Source: JBBDYH01 sp040901795 (lineage in GTDB: Bacteria > Planctomycetota > Planctomycetia > Pirellulales > JALHPA01). Taken from it: 64,000 bases of DNA. Shown here one piece after another: positions 49,659 to 58,897 of the stretch. The position numbers and the translations under genes were made by a program. The stretch spans positions 55,231 to 119,230 of the forward strand of contig JBBDYH010000075.1 in assembly GCA_040901795.1 (NCBI GenBank), in the 5' to 3' direction. Below the pieces are notes generated by a model. That model worked only from the letters and a program-made list of their open reading frames with translations. It searched no databases and was not told where the DNA came from. Every line of letters starts with the position of its first letter. Position 1 is the first letter of the stretch.

Positions 49659-51306
49659 TCTCCTCAAAATCATGGGCGGCACGATTTATGACCCAGTAAA
49701 CGGGATCGACGGCGAAGTGCGCGATCTGTGGGTGCAAGCGGGCCGGATCGTTGCTGCGCCAAACGATCCAGAGACCAAACCGACGCAAACGCTGGATGCC
49801 GGTGGTTTGGCCGTCATGCCCGGCGGCATCGATATGCACTGCCACATCGCTGGGCCGAAGGTCAACGCGGGCCGGCGGATGCTGCCGGCCGAGCGGCGCG
49901 AGTGCGAGCCGGTTCGCCGCACGAGTTCGTCCTTTAGCGGCACGATGGGCAGCACGCCGTCGAGCTACACCACTGGCTATAAGTACACGGGCCTGGGTTA
50001 CACGACAGCGTTTGATGCGGCAATCGCCCCGCTGGTGGCGCGGGCGGCACATCTCGAGTTCGCCGACACGCCGATCATCGACCGCGGTTGCTATCTGTTG
50101 ATGGGCAATAACCACTACCTCATGCGGGCGATCGGCGCCGGCGAATTCGAACGTGCGAAGAACTTCATCGCCTGGCTGCTTTGCGCCGGCCGCGGGTATG
50201 CGCCCAAGCTCGTCAACCCCGGCGGTGTGGAACAGTGGAAGCGCCAGCCGATGGCCGAGCCGGTCGAGCTGGAAACCACGATTGATGGTTTCAATGTCAC
50301 GCCGCGCCAGATCATCACCACCGTCGCTCGCGCGGCCAACGAACTCGCGTTGCCGCACCCGCTGCATATCCATTGCAACCAGCTTGGTTTGCCCGGCAAC
50401 TGGCGGACGACGCTTGCGACCATGCAGGCGCTCGACGGCTTGCGCGGTCACCTCACCCACATTCAGTTTCACAGCTATGCGGGCGGCGACGGCGATGAAG
50501 CCACGTTCGGTTCGGCCGTCGAGCCACTCGTCGAATACTTCAACGAGCACGAAAACCTCTCCGTCGACGTCGGGCAGATCCTCTTCGGCAAAACCACGAG
50601 CATGACCGCCGATAGCGCCGTTGGACATTACCTGAGCCGCTTGTACAAAACCAAGTGGTATAGCCACGACCTGGAACACGAAGGGGGCTGCGGCGTCGCT
50701 GCGATTGAATACAAGCAGAAGAGTCTCATTCATGCGTGGCAATGGGCGATCGGCCTGGAGTGGTTTTTATTGGCCCGCGACCCTTGGCGGATCGCCTTGA
50801 CGACTGATCATCCCAACGGCGGCTCGTTTTTGTCCTATCCGCGGATCATTCGGCTGTTGATGGACGCGGATTATCGTCGTGAGCAGCTTGAATCGTTGCC
50901 GCGCCAAGTGCGCGAGCGAACGGCGCTGCGGTCCCTGGATCGCGAATACACGCTAGGTGAGATCTGCACCCTCACGCGGGCCGGCCCTGCGCGGATGCTG
51001 GGCCTGGCGAATAAAGGCCACCTCGGCGAAGGCGCAGACGCCGACATTACGCTCTACGCCCCCTCCGCCGACCGCGAGCAAATGTTCCAGCTCCCGCGTG
51101 ACGTGATCAAAGCCGGCGAATTCGTCATTCGCGACGGCGAGCTGGTCGCGGAGAACTCTGCGGGTGAACCGATCTTCGGCCAAACTCTGAGCGTCTGTCC
51201 GGACTACGACTCCGCGGCCGAAAAACACATTGCCGAGTGGTTCAACGAGCACTATTCGGTAAGATTCCGAAACTACTCGTTGGTGAACGATGCAAGACCG
51301 AATTGA
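49651..51306 (+). CDS. fhcA: Formylmethanofuran dehydrogenase/formyltransferase-hydrolase subunit A
   Basis: This is the amidohydrolase-fold subunit of the Fhc complex, 551 residues. The dinuclear metal site is indicated by MPGGIDMHCHIAGPKVNAGR (H-x-H), HIHCNQLGLPGNW, HLTHIQFHSYAGGDGD and the Asp of LTTDHPNGGSFLSYP. The C terminus holds the usual metal-hydrolase end (LGEGADADITLYAP). The ATG at 49651 overlaps fhcB by eight bases, showing coupled translation. Together fhcBA indicate methanofuran/H4MPT-linked formaldehyde oxidation, known in some planctomycetes and methylotrophs. Confidence 0.93.
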   Translation: MTDLLKIMGGTIYDPVNGIDGEVRDLWVQAGRIVAAPNDPETKPTQTLDAGGLAVMPGGIDMHCHIAGPKVNAGRRMLPAERRECEPVRRTSSSFSGTMGSTPSSYTTGYKYTGLGYTTAFDAAIAPLVARAAHLEFADTPIIDRGCYLLMGNNHYLMRAIGAGEFERAKNFIAWLLCAGRGYAPKLVNPGGVEQWKRQPMAEPVELETTIDGFNVTPRQIITTVARAANELALPHPLHIHCNQLGLPGNWRTTLATMQALDGLRGHLTHIQFHSYAGGDGDEATFGSAVEPLVEYFNEHENLSVDVGQILFGKTTSMTADSAVGHYLSRLYKTKWYSHDLEHEGGCGVAAIEYKQKSLIHAWQWAIGLEWFLLARDPWRIALTTDHPNGGSFLSYPRIIRLLMDADYRREQLESLPRQVRERTALRSLDREYTLGEICTLTRAGPARMLGLANKGHLGEGADADITLYAPSADREQMFQLPRDVIKAGEFVIRDGELVAENSAGEPIFGQTLSVCPDYDSAAEKHIAEWFNEHYSVRFRNYSLVNDARPN

Positions 51307-52285
51307 CATCTCCGACGCCTTTGTCATGGTTGAGGATCTGCCGCGCCCGCGATGGGACATCATTTTTGATTATGCCGACCGAGTCGAGACGGCGGACGAG
51401 GACCATCTTTGGACGGACATCGCACGACAATGGCTCGAGCGCCTGGCAATCGCGTTGGGTGATAAGTACGGCATCGTTGAGTCCGCGAACTTCCTGGTGC
51501 TACTCGACACGACTGATTCTGGGGACCGAGTTGTGGCGCCATTCGCAGAAGGGTGCCGGCATGCCTTGCGGAAAACGCTCGGAGGCGTGGCCGAGTTTCC
51601 CGGGCCCGGGAAGACCGTGTTGTTGGCGCTCGATAATATCAGGACCTATTACAGCTACGTGGCGCCATTTCACCCCGAGGGGCAATTCGGCGGTTCGGCA
51701 GGAATGCAGATACGCGAAGGTTACCCGCACGTGGTGATGTACGGCATGCCGCAGTTTTTCCTGCCGACGCTGGCCCACGAAATGATGCATGCGTCATTAT
51801 GCCATCTGACGCTTCCGTTATGGCTGGAAGAAGGGCTGGCTCAGATGTTTGAGCACGACATGACCGGTCGTGATCTCCTCGCCGTAACGTCCGAAATTGC
51901 ACGAAAGCAGAAGACTTACTGGCGCAAAAATGGTTTGGACCACTTCTGGTCTGGCAAAGGATTCACACGCCCCGGGAAAATCCAAGAGCTGAGTTATCAA
52001 TTGGCCGAGATCCTGATGCGGCTGATCGTCGAAGAGCATCGACCGAGGTGGTTTGGTATCCGTCGCGCTCGACAGGAACGGTTCGTCGCCTTTCTACGTG
52101 AGGCAAGTGCCGCCGACTGCGGCGAGAGCGCGGCGAACGAACATCTAGGGAAGGGATTGGGCGACCTGGCCGCGACATTCCTTGGGCCAGGGGACTGGTC
52201 GCCGCGACTCGTTGTCAGCGATGACGATGCATCTGCGGTTACTCCGCCTGCGAAAACACAAACGTCCCCAGCTTGCTCGCCGTGA
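51290..52285 (+). CDS. Putative gluzincin-type metallopeptidase coupled to fhcA
   Basis: Not recognised as a named family, but the zinc site is clear: H163-E-x-x-H167 in LPTLAHEMMHASL, and the third ligand region WLEEGLAQMFEHD about 20 residues later, as in 'peptidase MA-like' gluzincins. The 331 residues have no signal peptide. The N-terminal part (WDIIFDYADRVETADEDH) has no known match, and the central FPGPGKTVLLALDNI precedes the peptidase core. The ATG lies 17 bases before the fhcA stop, so translation is coupled to the C1 genes. The 3' end overlaps the converging FG-GAP gene by 47 bases. Confidence 0.7.
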   Translation: MQDRIDISDAFVMVEDLPRPRWDIIFDYADRVETADEDHLWTDIARQWLERLAIALGDKYGIVESANFLVLLDTTDSGDRVVAPFAEGCRHALRKTLGGVAEFPGPGKTVLLALDNIRTYYSYVAPFHPEGQFGGSAGMQIREGYPHVVMYGMPQFFLPTLAHEMMHASLCHLTLPLWLEEGLAQMFEHDMTGRDLLAVTSEIARKQKTYWRKNGLDHFWSGKGFTRPGKIQELSYQLAEILMRLIVEEHRPRWFGIRRARQERFVAFLREASAADCGESAANEHLGKGLGDLAATFLGPGDWSPRLVVSDDDASAVTPPAKTQTSPACSP

Positions 52286-53480
52286 GGATGTCGGGCTTAT
52301 TGTCCCGATTCAGGTCGGCCACGGTGATCTGCACGCCGACGCCGCTTTGGGAGTCGATAAGCTGCGGTTCATACCGCGGCGAGTGGCCAGCCTGGCGGCC
52401 CAGCCGGAACCAATAGAGCACCGGCGCGGCGCTGGGCTCGATGTCCCCCTTCGGCCCATGCGCCCAGCGGCGTTTGCCGACGACGATGTCCTTCAGGCCG
52501 TCGCCGTCCATGTCGGCCAGAGCTAATGCGTGCGGCTGCGTGAACGCCACGCCATATTTGGCCTCCTCCGAGCGGTCGCCCATGATCTTGTGTTCGCGGA
52601 ATGTCTGTTGGCCGTCCTGCTCGACTTGCTCGAACCAGGCGAGTCCCCAGCCGTGGGCGTCGAGCGACGTGATGAGGTCTGCGTCGCCGTCGCCGTCTAC
52701 GTCGTCAGCGAACATCTGGGCGCCGCCGCGCGTCGCAAATCGGAACGTGTGCTTCTGCCAGGCTCCGCTCTGCCAGTCCGGCGGTTGTTCCCACCAGCCG
52801 TCGTTCGTAATGAGATCAAGCCGTCGGTCACGGTTCACATCTCCAATACCAGTGCCGTGATAAAACTGCTCAAGCTGCTCGGGCTGGCTGATCGGCACAA
52901 ACCGCCACGGCTTCTCCGGCGCGCGGGGATCGAATTTCAACAGGCCCCAGCGGTCTTCCCAGTGACACACCAACTCGGGCCGACCGTCGCCATCAACATC
53001 GGCAAACGGCGGCGACTCGCCGCGAATGCGCTCGAAGACAAAGTGCTTCCGCCATTGTGCCGCCGGAGAAACCAGTGGCCCTTGTGCGCGAGCGGCGGGG
53101 TTTTCGTACCAGTACGCTTCGTGCAAATGAACGCGGCCCAACACCAAGATGTCGTCCCAGCCGTCGCCGTTGAAATCCCACACGTAGGAAAACATGCTGT
53201 TCGAGGGGCTTTTTTCGGGAGGAAGTGCCACCGCCGGATAGAACTCATGCCGCTGCTCGAACGTCGGACCTTCGTACCAGAATGGTCCGGCAACGATATC
53301 CGGCTTGCCGTCGCGGTTAAAGTCGCCGGTGGTCACGCCATCGCAGTAGTATCTGTCGGTGAGCGTTTGCTTTGCGAAGGAAACGGCACGACCAGCGGGT
53401 ACCGACAACTGCGCCCAGGAGCAGGTCGCACCTAAAAACGTTGCGAATGCGGCGGCGGTGATAACGAATCGCGAAAGCAT
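52239..53480 (-). CDS. FG-GAP/VCBS repeat protein, exported
   Basis: This exported protein of 413 residues has a signal peptide (FVITAAAFATFLGATCSWAQ). It is a beta-propeller of FG-GAP/VCBS repeats with calcium-type D-x-D-x-D-G loops: GDFNRDGKPDIVAGPFWY, DFNGDGWDDILVLG, DVDGDGRPELVCHWE, DVNRDRRLDLITNDGWWE, DVDGDGDADLITSLDAHG, DMDGDGLKDIVVGKRRW and DLNRDNKPDILTASK. Its role is likely surface binding. The start at 53480 follows the reading of the signal peptide. It lies 83 bases downstream of the sigma54 activator gene on the same strand. Confidence 0.88.
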   Translation of the reverse strand: MLSRFVITAAAFATFLGATCSWAQLSVPAGRAVSFAKQTLTDRYYCDGVTTGDFNRDGKPDIVAGPFWYEGPTFEQRHEFYPAVALPPEKSPSNSMFSYVWDFNGDGWDDILVLGRVHLHEAYWYENPAARAQGPLVSPAAQWRKHFVFERIRGESPPFADVDGDGRPELVCHWEDRWGLLKFDPRAPEKPWRFVPISQPEQLEQFYHGTGIGDVNRDRRLDLITNDGWWEQPPDWQSGAWQKHTFRFATRGGAQMFADDVDGDGDADLITSLDAHGWGLAWFEQVEQDGQQTFREHKIMGDRSEEAKYGVAFTQPHALALADMDGDGLKDIVVGKRRWAHGPKGDIEPSAAPVLYWFRLGRQAGHSPRYEPQLIDSQSGVGVQITVADLNRDNKPDILTASKLGTFVFSQAE

Positions 53481-53563
53481 GTTGGTATGTCCCCGCTCGC
53501 AGTCGCTAAACGACAAACGTGGCGTTCGAGTCGGCGTACCGCCGACTGCTAAACGGGTCGGTT

Positions 53564-55438
53564 TCACCGCCGCTCGATTGCGTATTCCTCGATCTTTCTA
53601 TACAACGTCGCTCGACCCAGACCCAGCAGCTTCGCCGCCTCCGGAATGTTGTCTCCCGTACGCTTCAGCGCCTCGTGGATCAGCTTCCGCTCCCAATAGT
53701 CGATCCGCAACGAGTCGTAGTCTCCCGTGTCCACGTCGCGCAAGCCCAGGTCGCTCACCTCGATGGCCGGATCAGCCGCCAAGACAACGGCGCTGTCGAT
53801 CACGTTGCGAAGCTGACGCACGTTGCCCGGCCAGTGGTACGTGAGCAGCTTCTTTCGCGCCGCTTCCGAGACCTCCAGGTGCGGCCGACCATGCTGCCGC
53901 CGGAAGTGATCCAGAAAATAATCCAGCAACAATTCAATGTCGCTCCCCCGCTCGCGCAGCGGTGGAACGTACAGCTCAAACACGCTCAATCGATAATACA
54001 AATCCTCGCGGAACTTCCGATCCCGGACATAGTGCTGCAAATCGCGGTTGGTCGCCGCGATCACACGCACATCGACTTGCACCTGTTGTGTGCCGCCGAC
54101 CGGCAGGAACGGATGCCCTTCCAAAATGCGGAGCAGCTTGGCCTGCCCTTCCAGCGTCAGCTCGCCGACTTCGTCGAGAAAGAGCGTTCCGGAATCGGCT
54201 TGCTGGAAATAGCCCGGATGGTCCCGGTCGGCGCTGGTGAACGCACCCGCCTTGTGACCAAAGAGCTGGCTCTCCATCAGCTCCGCGGGGATCGCCGCAC
54301 AATTGACCGACAGCATCGGCCGGTCGGCGCGCGGGCTGGCCTGGTGCACGGCTCGTGCAACCAACTCCTTTCCCGATCCGCTCTCGCCGCGGATCAGCAC
54401 GCAGCCGTTCGCCCGCGCGATGCGCGCGAGGCGCGCTCGCAATTCGTCGATGCCGCGGCTCCGGCCGACGAGCTCGTCGTTGCCGGCGCTCTTGGCCACC
54501 AGGCGGCGGTAATCGGTCTTGAGCGTCGATTGTTGTCGCGCACGTACCAGCGCCACGGCGACAATGTTGGCCAGCGAAATCGCGAAGTCAAAATCAAGCT
54601 GCCGGAAGCGACCGCGGTCGAGATACACATGGACCGCGCCCAGCACTTGCCGCTGGCTCACCAAGGGCACGCACACCGCGTCGGCAAACCCGGGCGCCGC
54701 CGTGCCCACTTCGACGTTCTGATCGCCACTGCGGCCGGAGCGCAACGACTTATTCACCCACACCGCGTGCCCCTGTTGACAGACCAGCTCCGTCAAGGAG
54801 TCGCTCAGTTGCACGGCCTCAACCGCCTGATCCGGAATCAGCAGCTTCGGCTTGAGCTTCCCCTGTTCGTCCACCCAGAGAAATCCGGCAATCGACGCTC
54901 GAGTCTGGTCGCGCAACAAATCGAGGGCAATGCGAACCACCTCATCAGGGTCGTCGCAGCCTAAGAGCTTGATGCTGAGTTGATACAGCAGCAAGAGCTG
55001 TTGGGCCTGCTCGGTGTCCTGAATCGCCTCCAACACGAAGCGGCCGGAATCCGGCGTGATGGGCCGATCGCTCACCAACGTCTGCTGGACTCCTTCGGCA
55101 GGATCATAGACCGTCAGCGGCTCATCGGAGATCTCGAAGGCGAACTCGGCCGAGCCGATCCGCACGCTGTGCCCATTGTCGAGCACCGCCTCGTCGATCC
55201 GCTGCCCATTGACGAAAGTGCCGTTGCGGCTCTCGATGTCGCGGATCTGCCAGCGGTGATTATTAAACTGCACGACCGCATGGACGCGCGAGCAGAGGGG
55301 ATCGTTGAGCATCACCGTGCATTCGGTGCCGCGGCCGATGCGGTTTTCGACCGCCGGGTCGAGCGCATACCGCGTACCGAGCTTGGGGCCAAGCGTCATC
55401 GTCAGGTACACGTATTTGGCAGGCGAGTCGGTGGCCAC
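53564..55438 (-). CDS. FHA-GAF-AAA-Fis sigma54-dependent activator
   Basis: This regulator has 624 residues and four parts. An FHA domain (about 1-105: GRGTECTVMLNDPLCSRVHA, ESRNGTFVNGQ) binds phosphothreonine. A GAF-like domain (about 130-300) follows. The AAA+ domain has Walker A GESGSGKELVARAVH, the sigma54 loop GAFTSADRDHPG, Walker B GTLFLDEVGEL and PLRERGSDIELLL. A Fis-type helix-turn-helix (GDNIPEAAKLLGLGRATLYR) ends the protein. It lacks a response-regulator receiver, so it is likely controlled by Ser/Thr phosphorylation through FHA or a GAF ligand. Targets are unknown; no clear -24/-12 promoter was found in the window. Confidence 0.92.
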   Translation of the reverse strand: MATDSPAKYVYLTMTLGPKLGTRYALDPAVENRIGRGTECTVMLNDPLCSRVHAVVQFNNHRWQIRDIESRNGTFVNGQRIDEAVLDNGHSVRIGSAEFAFEISDEPLTVYDPAEGVQQTLVSDRPITPDSGRFVLEAIQDTEQAQQLLLLYQLSIKLLGCDDPDEVVRIALDLLRDQTRASIAGFLWVDEQGKLKPKLLIPDQAVEAVQLSDSLTELVCQQGHAVWVNKSLRSGRSGDQNVEVGTAAPGFADAVCVPLVSQRQVLGAVHVYLDRGRFRQLDFDFAISLANIVAVALVRARQQSTLKTDYRRLVAKSAGNDELVGRSRGIDELRARLARIARANGCVLIRGESGSGKELVARAVHQASPRADRPMLSVNCAAIPAELMESQLFGHKAGAFTSADRDHPGYFQQADSGTLFLDEVGELTLEGQAKLLRILEGHPFLPVGGTQQVQVDVRVIAATNRDLQHYVRDRKFREDLYYRLSVFELYVPPLRERGSDIELLLDYFLDHFRRQHGRPHLEVSEAARKKLLTYHWPGNVRQLRNVIDSAVVLAADPAIEVSDLGLRDVDTGDYDSLRIDYWERKLIHEALKRTGDNIPEAAKLLGLGRATLYRKIEEYAIERR

Positions 55439-55519
55439 GCGGGGCCCTCGCAGTGGACGTTCAAAGATGATCAGTGCAATATACCAAGTGGCTCGGTTTG
55501 CGCGCTTATCCGTACTCCT

Positions 55520-55556
55520 TTACACGGTATTCCCTTACACGGTACTCCGGACACGG
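55520..55556. repeat. Three direct copies of ACACGGTA
   Basis: ACACGGTA occurs at 55520, 55535 and 55549, spaced 15 and 14 bases, in the gap between the divergent sigma54 activator and cbiX genes. Related TACTCC and GGTAC elements flank them. It could be a regulator site or a small repeat family. Confidence 0.5.
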
Positions 55557-55595
55557 TACTTGGCCCGGTGGTACGCTGTATCCGACAACCTCCTC

Positions 55596-56366
55596 ATGCC
55601 CTTATCGCAACCCACCACTGGCCTGTTGCTCGTCGGACATGGCACGCGCGACCCGCGTGGGCAGGCTGAGTTTCTCACGTTAGCCGAAAGAGTAGGTGCT
55701 GCGCTCGCTCCGCAGCCGGTCGAGGCCGGCTACATCGAACTGTCCGAACCGACGATCGGCGACGCCTTTCGCCGGCTCGTCGATCAGGGCGTGGGGCAGG
55801 TCCGCGTGGTACCGCTGTTACTATTTGCCGCCGGTCACGCCAAATCGGATGTGCCGGAAGCGATTCACCAGGCGGCCGCACTTCATTCGCACATAAAAGT
55901 AGACGTCACGCCTCCCTTTGGGCTCGACGAGCACCTGCTCTCACTTTCGGAGCGCCGCTACCGCGAAGCGATTGCCGGCCGGTCGGCGATCGAAGGTCTA
56001 GAGACCTACTGGCTGCTCGTCGGCCGGGGGTCCAGCGATCCGACCACCACCGAGGATCTGGCCCGGTTCGGCGCCGAGCGTGCCAGGCGGTCGTCGCTGA
56101 CCCGGTTCGGACACTGCTTTGTCGCGGCGGCACGGCCAACGCTGGCGGACGGGCTGTCCGCCGCTGCATCGTCAGAAGCGAAACGAATCGTCGTACAGCC
56201 GCATCTATTATTTCGCGGCGCGGTGCTCGACGAAGTCGCTGCCGCGGTTAATCGGTGGGGGCCCAGGCGGCCGGATATCGATTGGGTCATGACCGCGCAT
56301 CTCGGTCCCGAGCAAGAGCTTGTGGAGGCCGTGATTGAGCGCGCCTTGTTGGAGTTCAAGCTTTAG
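55596..56366 (+). CDS. cbiX: CbiX-type sirohydrochlorin chelatase
   Basis: This enzyme inserts Co or Fe into sirohydrochlorin for cobalamin or siroheme synthesis. It is the long two-domain form of 256 residues. The first domain has GLLLVGHGTRDPRG with the metal-binding His and VVPLLLFAAGHAKSDVPEAI with the second; the second domain has LLVGRGSSDPTTTEDL and VVQPHLLFRGAVLDEV. The ATG at 55596 begins PLSQPTTGLLLV; extension upstream runs through the ACACGGTA region. The last residues LEFKL and the stop TAG come from a palindromic repeat, so the native C terminus ended near VIERAL. Confidence 0.88.
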   Translation: MPLSQPTTGLLLVGHGTRDPRGQAEFLTLAERVGAALAPQPVEAGYIELSEPTIGDAFRRLVDQGVGQVRVVPLLLFAAGHAKSDVPEAIHQAAALHSHIKVDVTPPFGLDEHLLSLSERRYREAIAGRSAIEGLETYWLLVGRGSSDPTTTEDLARFGAERARRSSLTRFGHCFVAAARPTLADGLSAAASSEAKRIVVQPHLLFRGAVLDEVAAAVNRWGPRRPDIDWVMTAHLGPEQELVEAVIERALLEFKL

Positions 56367-56459
56367 CTTGCCTCCTATAGTTTGGCGCCGCGAGTCGCCC
56401 GCCGCCGCCGCGGGCAGTCTGTGGCAATCAGAAGACAGCCTAAAGGCTGAACTCCAGCC
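56348..56459. repeat. Palindromic repeat, family GGAGTTCAAGCTTTAGC, giving the cbiX stop
   Basis: The arm TTGGAGTTCAAGCTTTAGC starts inside cbiX and carries its TAG; the reverse arm AGCCTAAAGGCTGAACTCC lies at 56438-56457. The rest of the gap, 56460-56723, shows no gene. Confidence 0.9.
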
Positions 56460-56723
56460 TTGGAACCCTTCCCCTTCCCTATGCGTATACAATGCACGTC
56501 GGATCGGTTGGCGAAGCGCCCTTGCTTCGGCTTGCCCCCCACGTTACCATCAATAAGTTATTTGCGCGATAGCACTTAAGGCATTCCAGCACACGTTTCA
56601 TGGACGGTCTCGCCAGCGGGCTGCCAAGGCGGTCCGAGCGGGCAATTCTTTGTTGTAGGCGGTCTCGCGACCGTGACACCTGATTTCTTCGGCACTTCCC
56701 CTCGCGTTTTAGGAACACTCGGC

Positions 56724-58796
56724 ATGAACAGCGCCCTTGGTCACCTTCGCCGCCTCCATGCACTATACCTCTCGGCCTTGGTCGCCTCTTTGGCGGTCGT
56801 CTCGGCGGCATGGGTCCGACCCAGCGTGGCGGACCTACAGCCCGCCGACATCAACAATGAGAAGTACATCACGAAGATCGTTAACAGCTTGCTTGGTCGC
56901 GAGCACCTCTCGAAGCGCAAGCTTGACGACGAAATCTCGCAGCGGACGCTCAAGACGTTCCTCCGGCAACTCGACCCGATGAAGCTGTATTTCACGCAGG
57001 CCGACGTCAACGGGTTTGGCGAGCTCGAGTTCCAGCTCGACGATATGGCGCGCGACGGCGATGTGAGCATGGCGTACAAGATCTTCAACCGCTTTCTCGA
57101 GCGGTTGGACCAGCGCGTGAAGCTGGTTGAGGAGCTGTTGGGGATGGAGCACGACTTTTCGGTCGACGAAGAAATGATCACGGACAGCAAGCAGACCGTT
57201 TATGCCAAGACCGACGACGAGATCCGCGATAAGTGGCGGAAGCGCATTAAATACGACCTGCTCGTGCAGAAAGCCGACAAGGTCGAGGGGGAAGAAGCGG
57301 TCACCAAGCTCCGCCGGCGTTACCAGAGCCTGGCGAAGCGGATGCATCAGATCGACCAGGACGAGCTGTTGGAAATGTACATTACCGCGCTCACCTCGAG
57401 CTATGATCCGCATACGACCTATATGTCGAAGAGTTCCTACGACAACTTCATCATCATGATGCGGCTGGAACTGGAGGGAATCGGCGCCTCGCTGCAATAT
57501 GAGGACGGTTATACCAAGGTGAAGGAGCTGATTCCCGGCGGGGCCGCCGAGAAAGACGGCCGCCTGCAGCCCGAAGACCGCGTGATCGGCGTGGCCCAAG
57601 GCGACGAGGGCGAGTTTGTCGATGTCGTCGACATGAACCTCAACGATGTCGTTAAGCTCATTCGCGGCACTCCGGGGACCGTGGTCCGCCTCAAAGTCAC
57701 GCCGGCCGGGCAGCCGGAACCGAAGGTCTACGACATCACGCGCGCCCGCATCGAGCTGAAAGACAAAGAAGCCCGTGCGGAGGTTATCGAAGAAGGGATG
57801 AAGCCGAACGGCCAGCCCTACAAAATCGGCGTGATCGACCTGCCGAGCTTTTACATGGACATGGAAGGCAATCGCAACGGGTCGAAGGAGTACAAGAGCA
57901 CGACACGCGACGTGCAAAAGATTCTTCGCGATTTCCGCAGCGACAACGTCGATGCGGTGATGCTCGATCTGCGCCGCAACGGCGGCGGCAGTCTGGTTGA
58001 AGCGATCAGCCTGACCGGCCTGTTCATCGACCACGGCCCGATCGTCCAAGTGAAGGACAGCGGCGGCAGGATCGAATCGCACGACGACGACGATCGGGGC
58101 ATGGCTTGGGATGGGCCGCTGGTCGTGCTGACCAGCAAGTTCAGCGCAAGCGCCAGCGAGATCTTCGCCGGCGCGATTCAGGACTATCGCCGCGGGATCG
58201 TGGTGGGAGATAAGGCCACCCACGGCAAAGGCACCGTCCAGAGCCTGCTCGATCTGGGGCGGCAGTTGTTTCGCAATCCCAATGCGCCGTCGTTGGGGGC
58301 GCTGAAGATCACCATGCAACAGTTCTACCGGGCGAACGGCGACAGCACGCAAAATCGCGGCGTGCTGGCCGACGTCGAACTGCCGTCGCTGACCACGCAC
58401 TTGGATGTCGGCGAGGGAGACCTCGACTTCGCCTTGAAGTTCGACAAGATCGATGCGGCGGAGTTTTCAAAGGAGACTCTGGTCGATCCGAAACTAGTTG
58501 AAGAGCTGCGCCAGCTTTCCCAACGGCGGATCACCGACAACGACGAGTTTCAGAAGGAGATCCGCCGCATCGAGAGCTACAAAAAGCAGAAGGAGCAGAA
58601 GCGCGTCTCTTTGAACGCGGAAAAGTTTTTGGCCGATCGCGCCGAGCTGAACGCCGACAAGGAGGAGGAGAAGAAGTTCGAGGAGCTCAATGGCTCGGCG
58701 CCAATCTTCAAACGCGACTTCTACAATAACGAGACGCTGGCCGTGACGCTCGACTACTTGCGGTTGGGCAAGCCGGCCACGGTGACCAAGCGGTAG
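56724..58796 (+). CDS. Carboxy-terminal processing protease (tail-specific, Prc/CtpA)
   Basis: This periplasmic serine protease has 690 residues, the long Prc-like form. A signal peptide (LYLSALVASLAVVSAAWV) is followed by a helical N-terminal domain (NNEKYITKIVNSLLGREHLS). The PDZ domain contains EGIGASLQYEDGYTKVKEL and PGGAAEKDGRLQPEDRVIGV. The catalytic part has LRRNGGGSLVEAI, the nucleophile in SKFSASASEIFAGAIQD, and the general-base Lys in GDKATHGKGTVQSLLDLG. The C-terminal extension (DUF3340-like, KKQKEQKRVSLNAEKF) is charged. The ATG at 56724 is chosen over a GTG at 56673 because the signal peptide begins there. A repeat follows the stop, then a terminator. Confidence 0.93.
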   Translation: MNSALGHLRRLHALYLSALVASLAVVSAAWVRPSVADLQPADINNEKYITKIVNSLLGREHLSKRKLDDEISQRTLKTFLRQLDPMKLYFTQADVNGFGELEFQLDDMARDGDVSMAYKIFNRFLERLDQRVKLVEELLGMEHDFSVDEEMITDSKQTVYAKTDDEIRDKWRKRIKYDLLVQKADKVEGEEAVTKLRRRYQSLAKRMHQIDQDELLEMYITALTSSYDPHTTYMSKSSYDNFIIMMRLELEGIGASLQYEDGYTKVKELIPGGAAEKDGRLQPEDRVIGVAQGDEGEFVDVVDMNLNDVVKLIRGTPGTVVRLKVTPAGQPEPKVYDITRARIELKDKEARAEVIEEGMKPNGQPYKIGVIDLPSFYMDMEGNRNGSKEYKSTTRDVQKILRDFRSDNVDAVMLDLRRNGGGSLVEAISLTGLFIDHGPIVQVKDSGGRIESHDDDDRGMAWDGPLVVLTSKFSASASEIFAGAIQDYRRGIVVGDKATHGKGTVQSLLDLGRQLFRNPNAPSLGALKITMQQFYRANGDSTQNRGVLADVELPSLTTHLDVGEGDLDFALKFDKIDAAEFSKETLVDPKLVEELRQLSQRRITDNDEFQKEIRRIESYKKQKEQKRVSLNAEKFLADRAELNADKEEEKKFEELNGSAPIFKRDFYNNETLAVTLDYLRLGKPATVTKR

Positions 58797-58797
58797 A

Positions 58798-58849
58798 GTT
58801 GGAGTTCAGCCTTCAGGCTGTGCCGACAAGCTAAAGCTTGAACTCCAAC
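58798..58849. repeat. Palindromic repeat, family GGAGTTCAAGCTTTAGC, after the protease stop
   Basis: GTTGGAGTTCAGCCTTCAGG and AAGCTAAAGCTTGAACTCC form the arms, beginning one base after the CtpA stop codon. Confidence 0.85.
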
Positions 58850-58858
58850 GGTCGGTAG

Positions 58859-58878
58859 CCCCGGTCGGAAGACCGGGG
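58859..58878. repeat. Perfect hairpin with GGAA tetraloop
   Basis: CCCCGGTC-GGAA-GACCGGGG: an 8-bp stem with a GNRA-type loop, followed by TTTG. It may be one more repeat family or assist termination. Confidence 0.7.
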
Positions 58879-58897
58879 TTTGCGCAACAACCGGTGC

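Noticed and set aside
49627..50742. Open frame of 371 codons on the minus strand
   Set aside because: Antisense to fhcA, whose metal-site motifs are unmistakable.
53519..54964. Open frame of 481 codons on the plus strand
   Set aside because: Opposite strand of the sigma54 activator, which has full motif support.
55440..55595. Cobalamin riboswitch upstream of cbiX
   Set aside because: The region is too short and no B12-box-like sequence was seen.
56835..58400. Open frame of 521 codons on the minus strand
   Set aside because: Antisense to the C-terminal processing protease; composition is His/Arg-rich as expected for a shadow frame.
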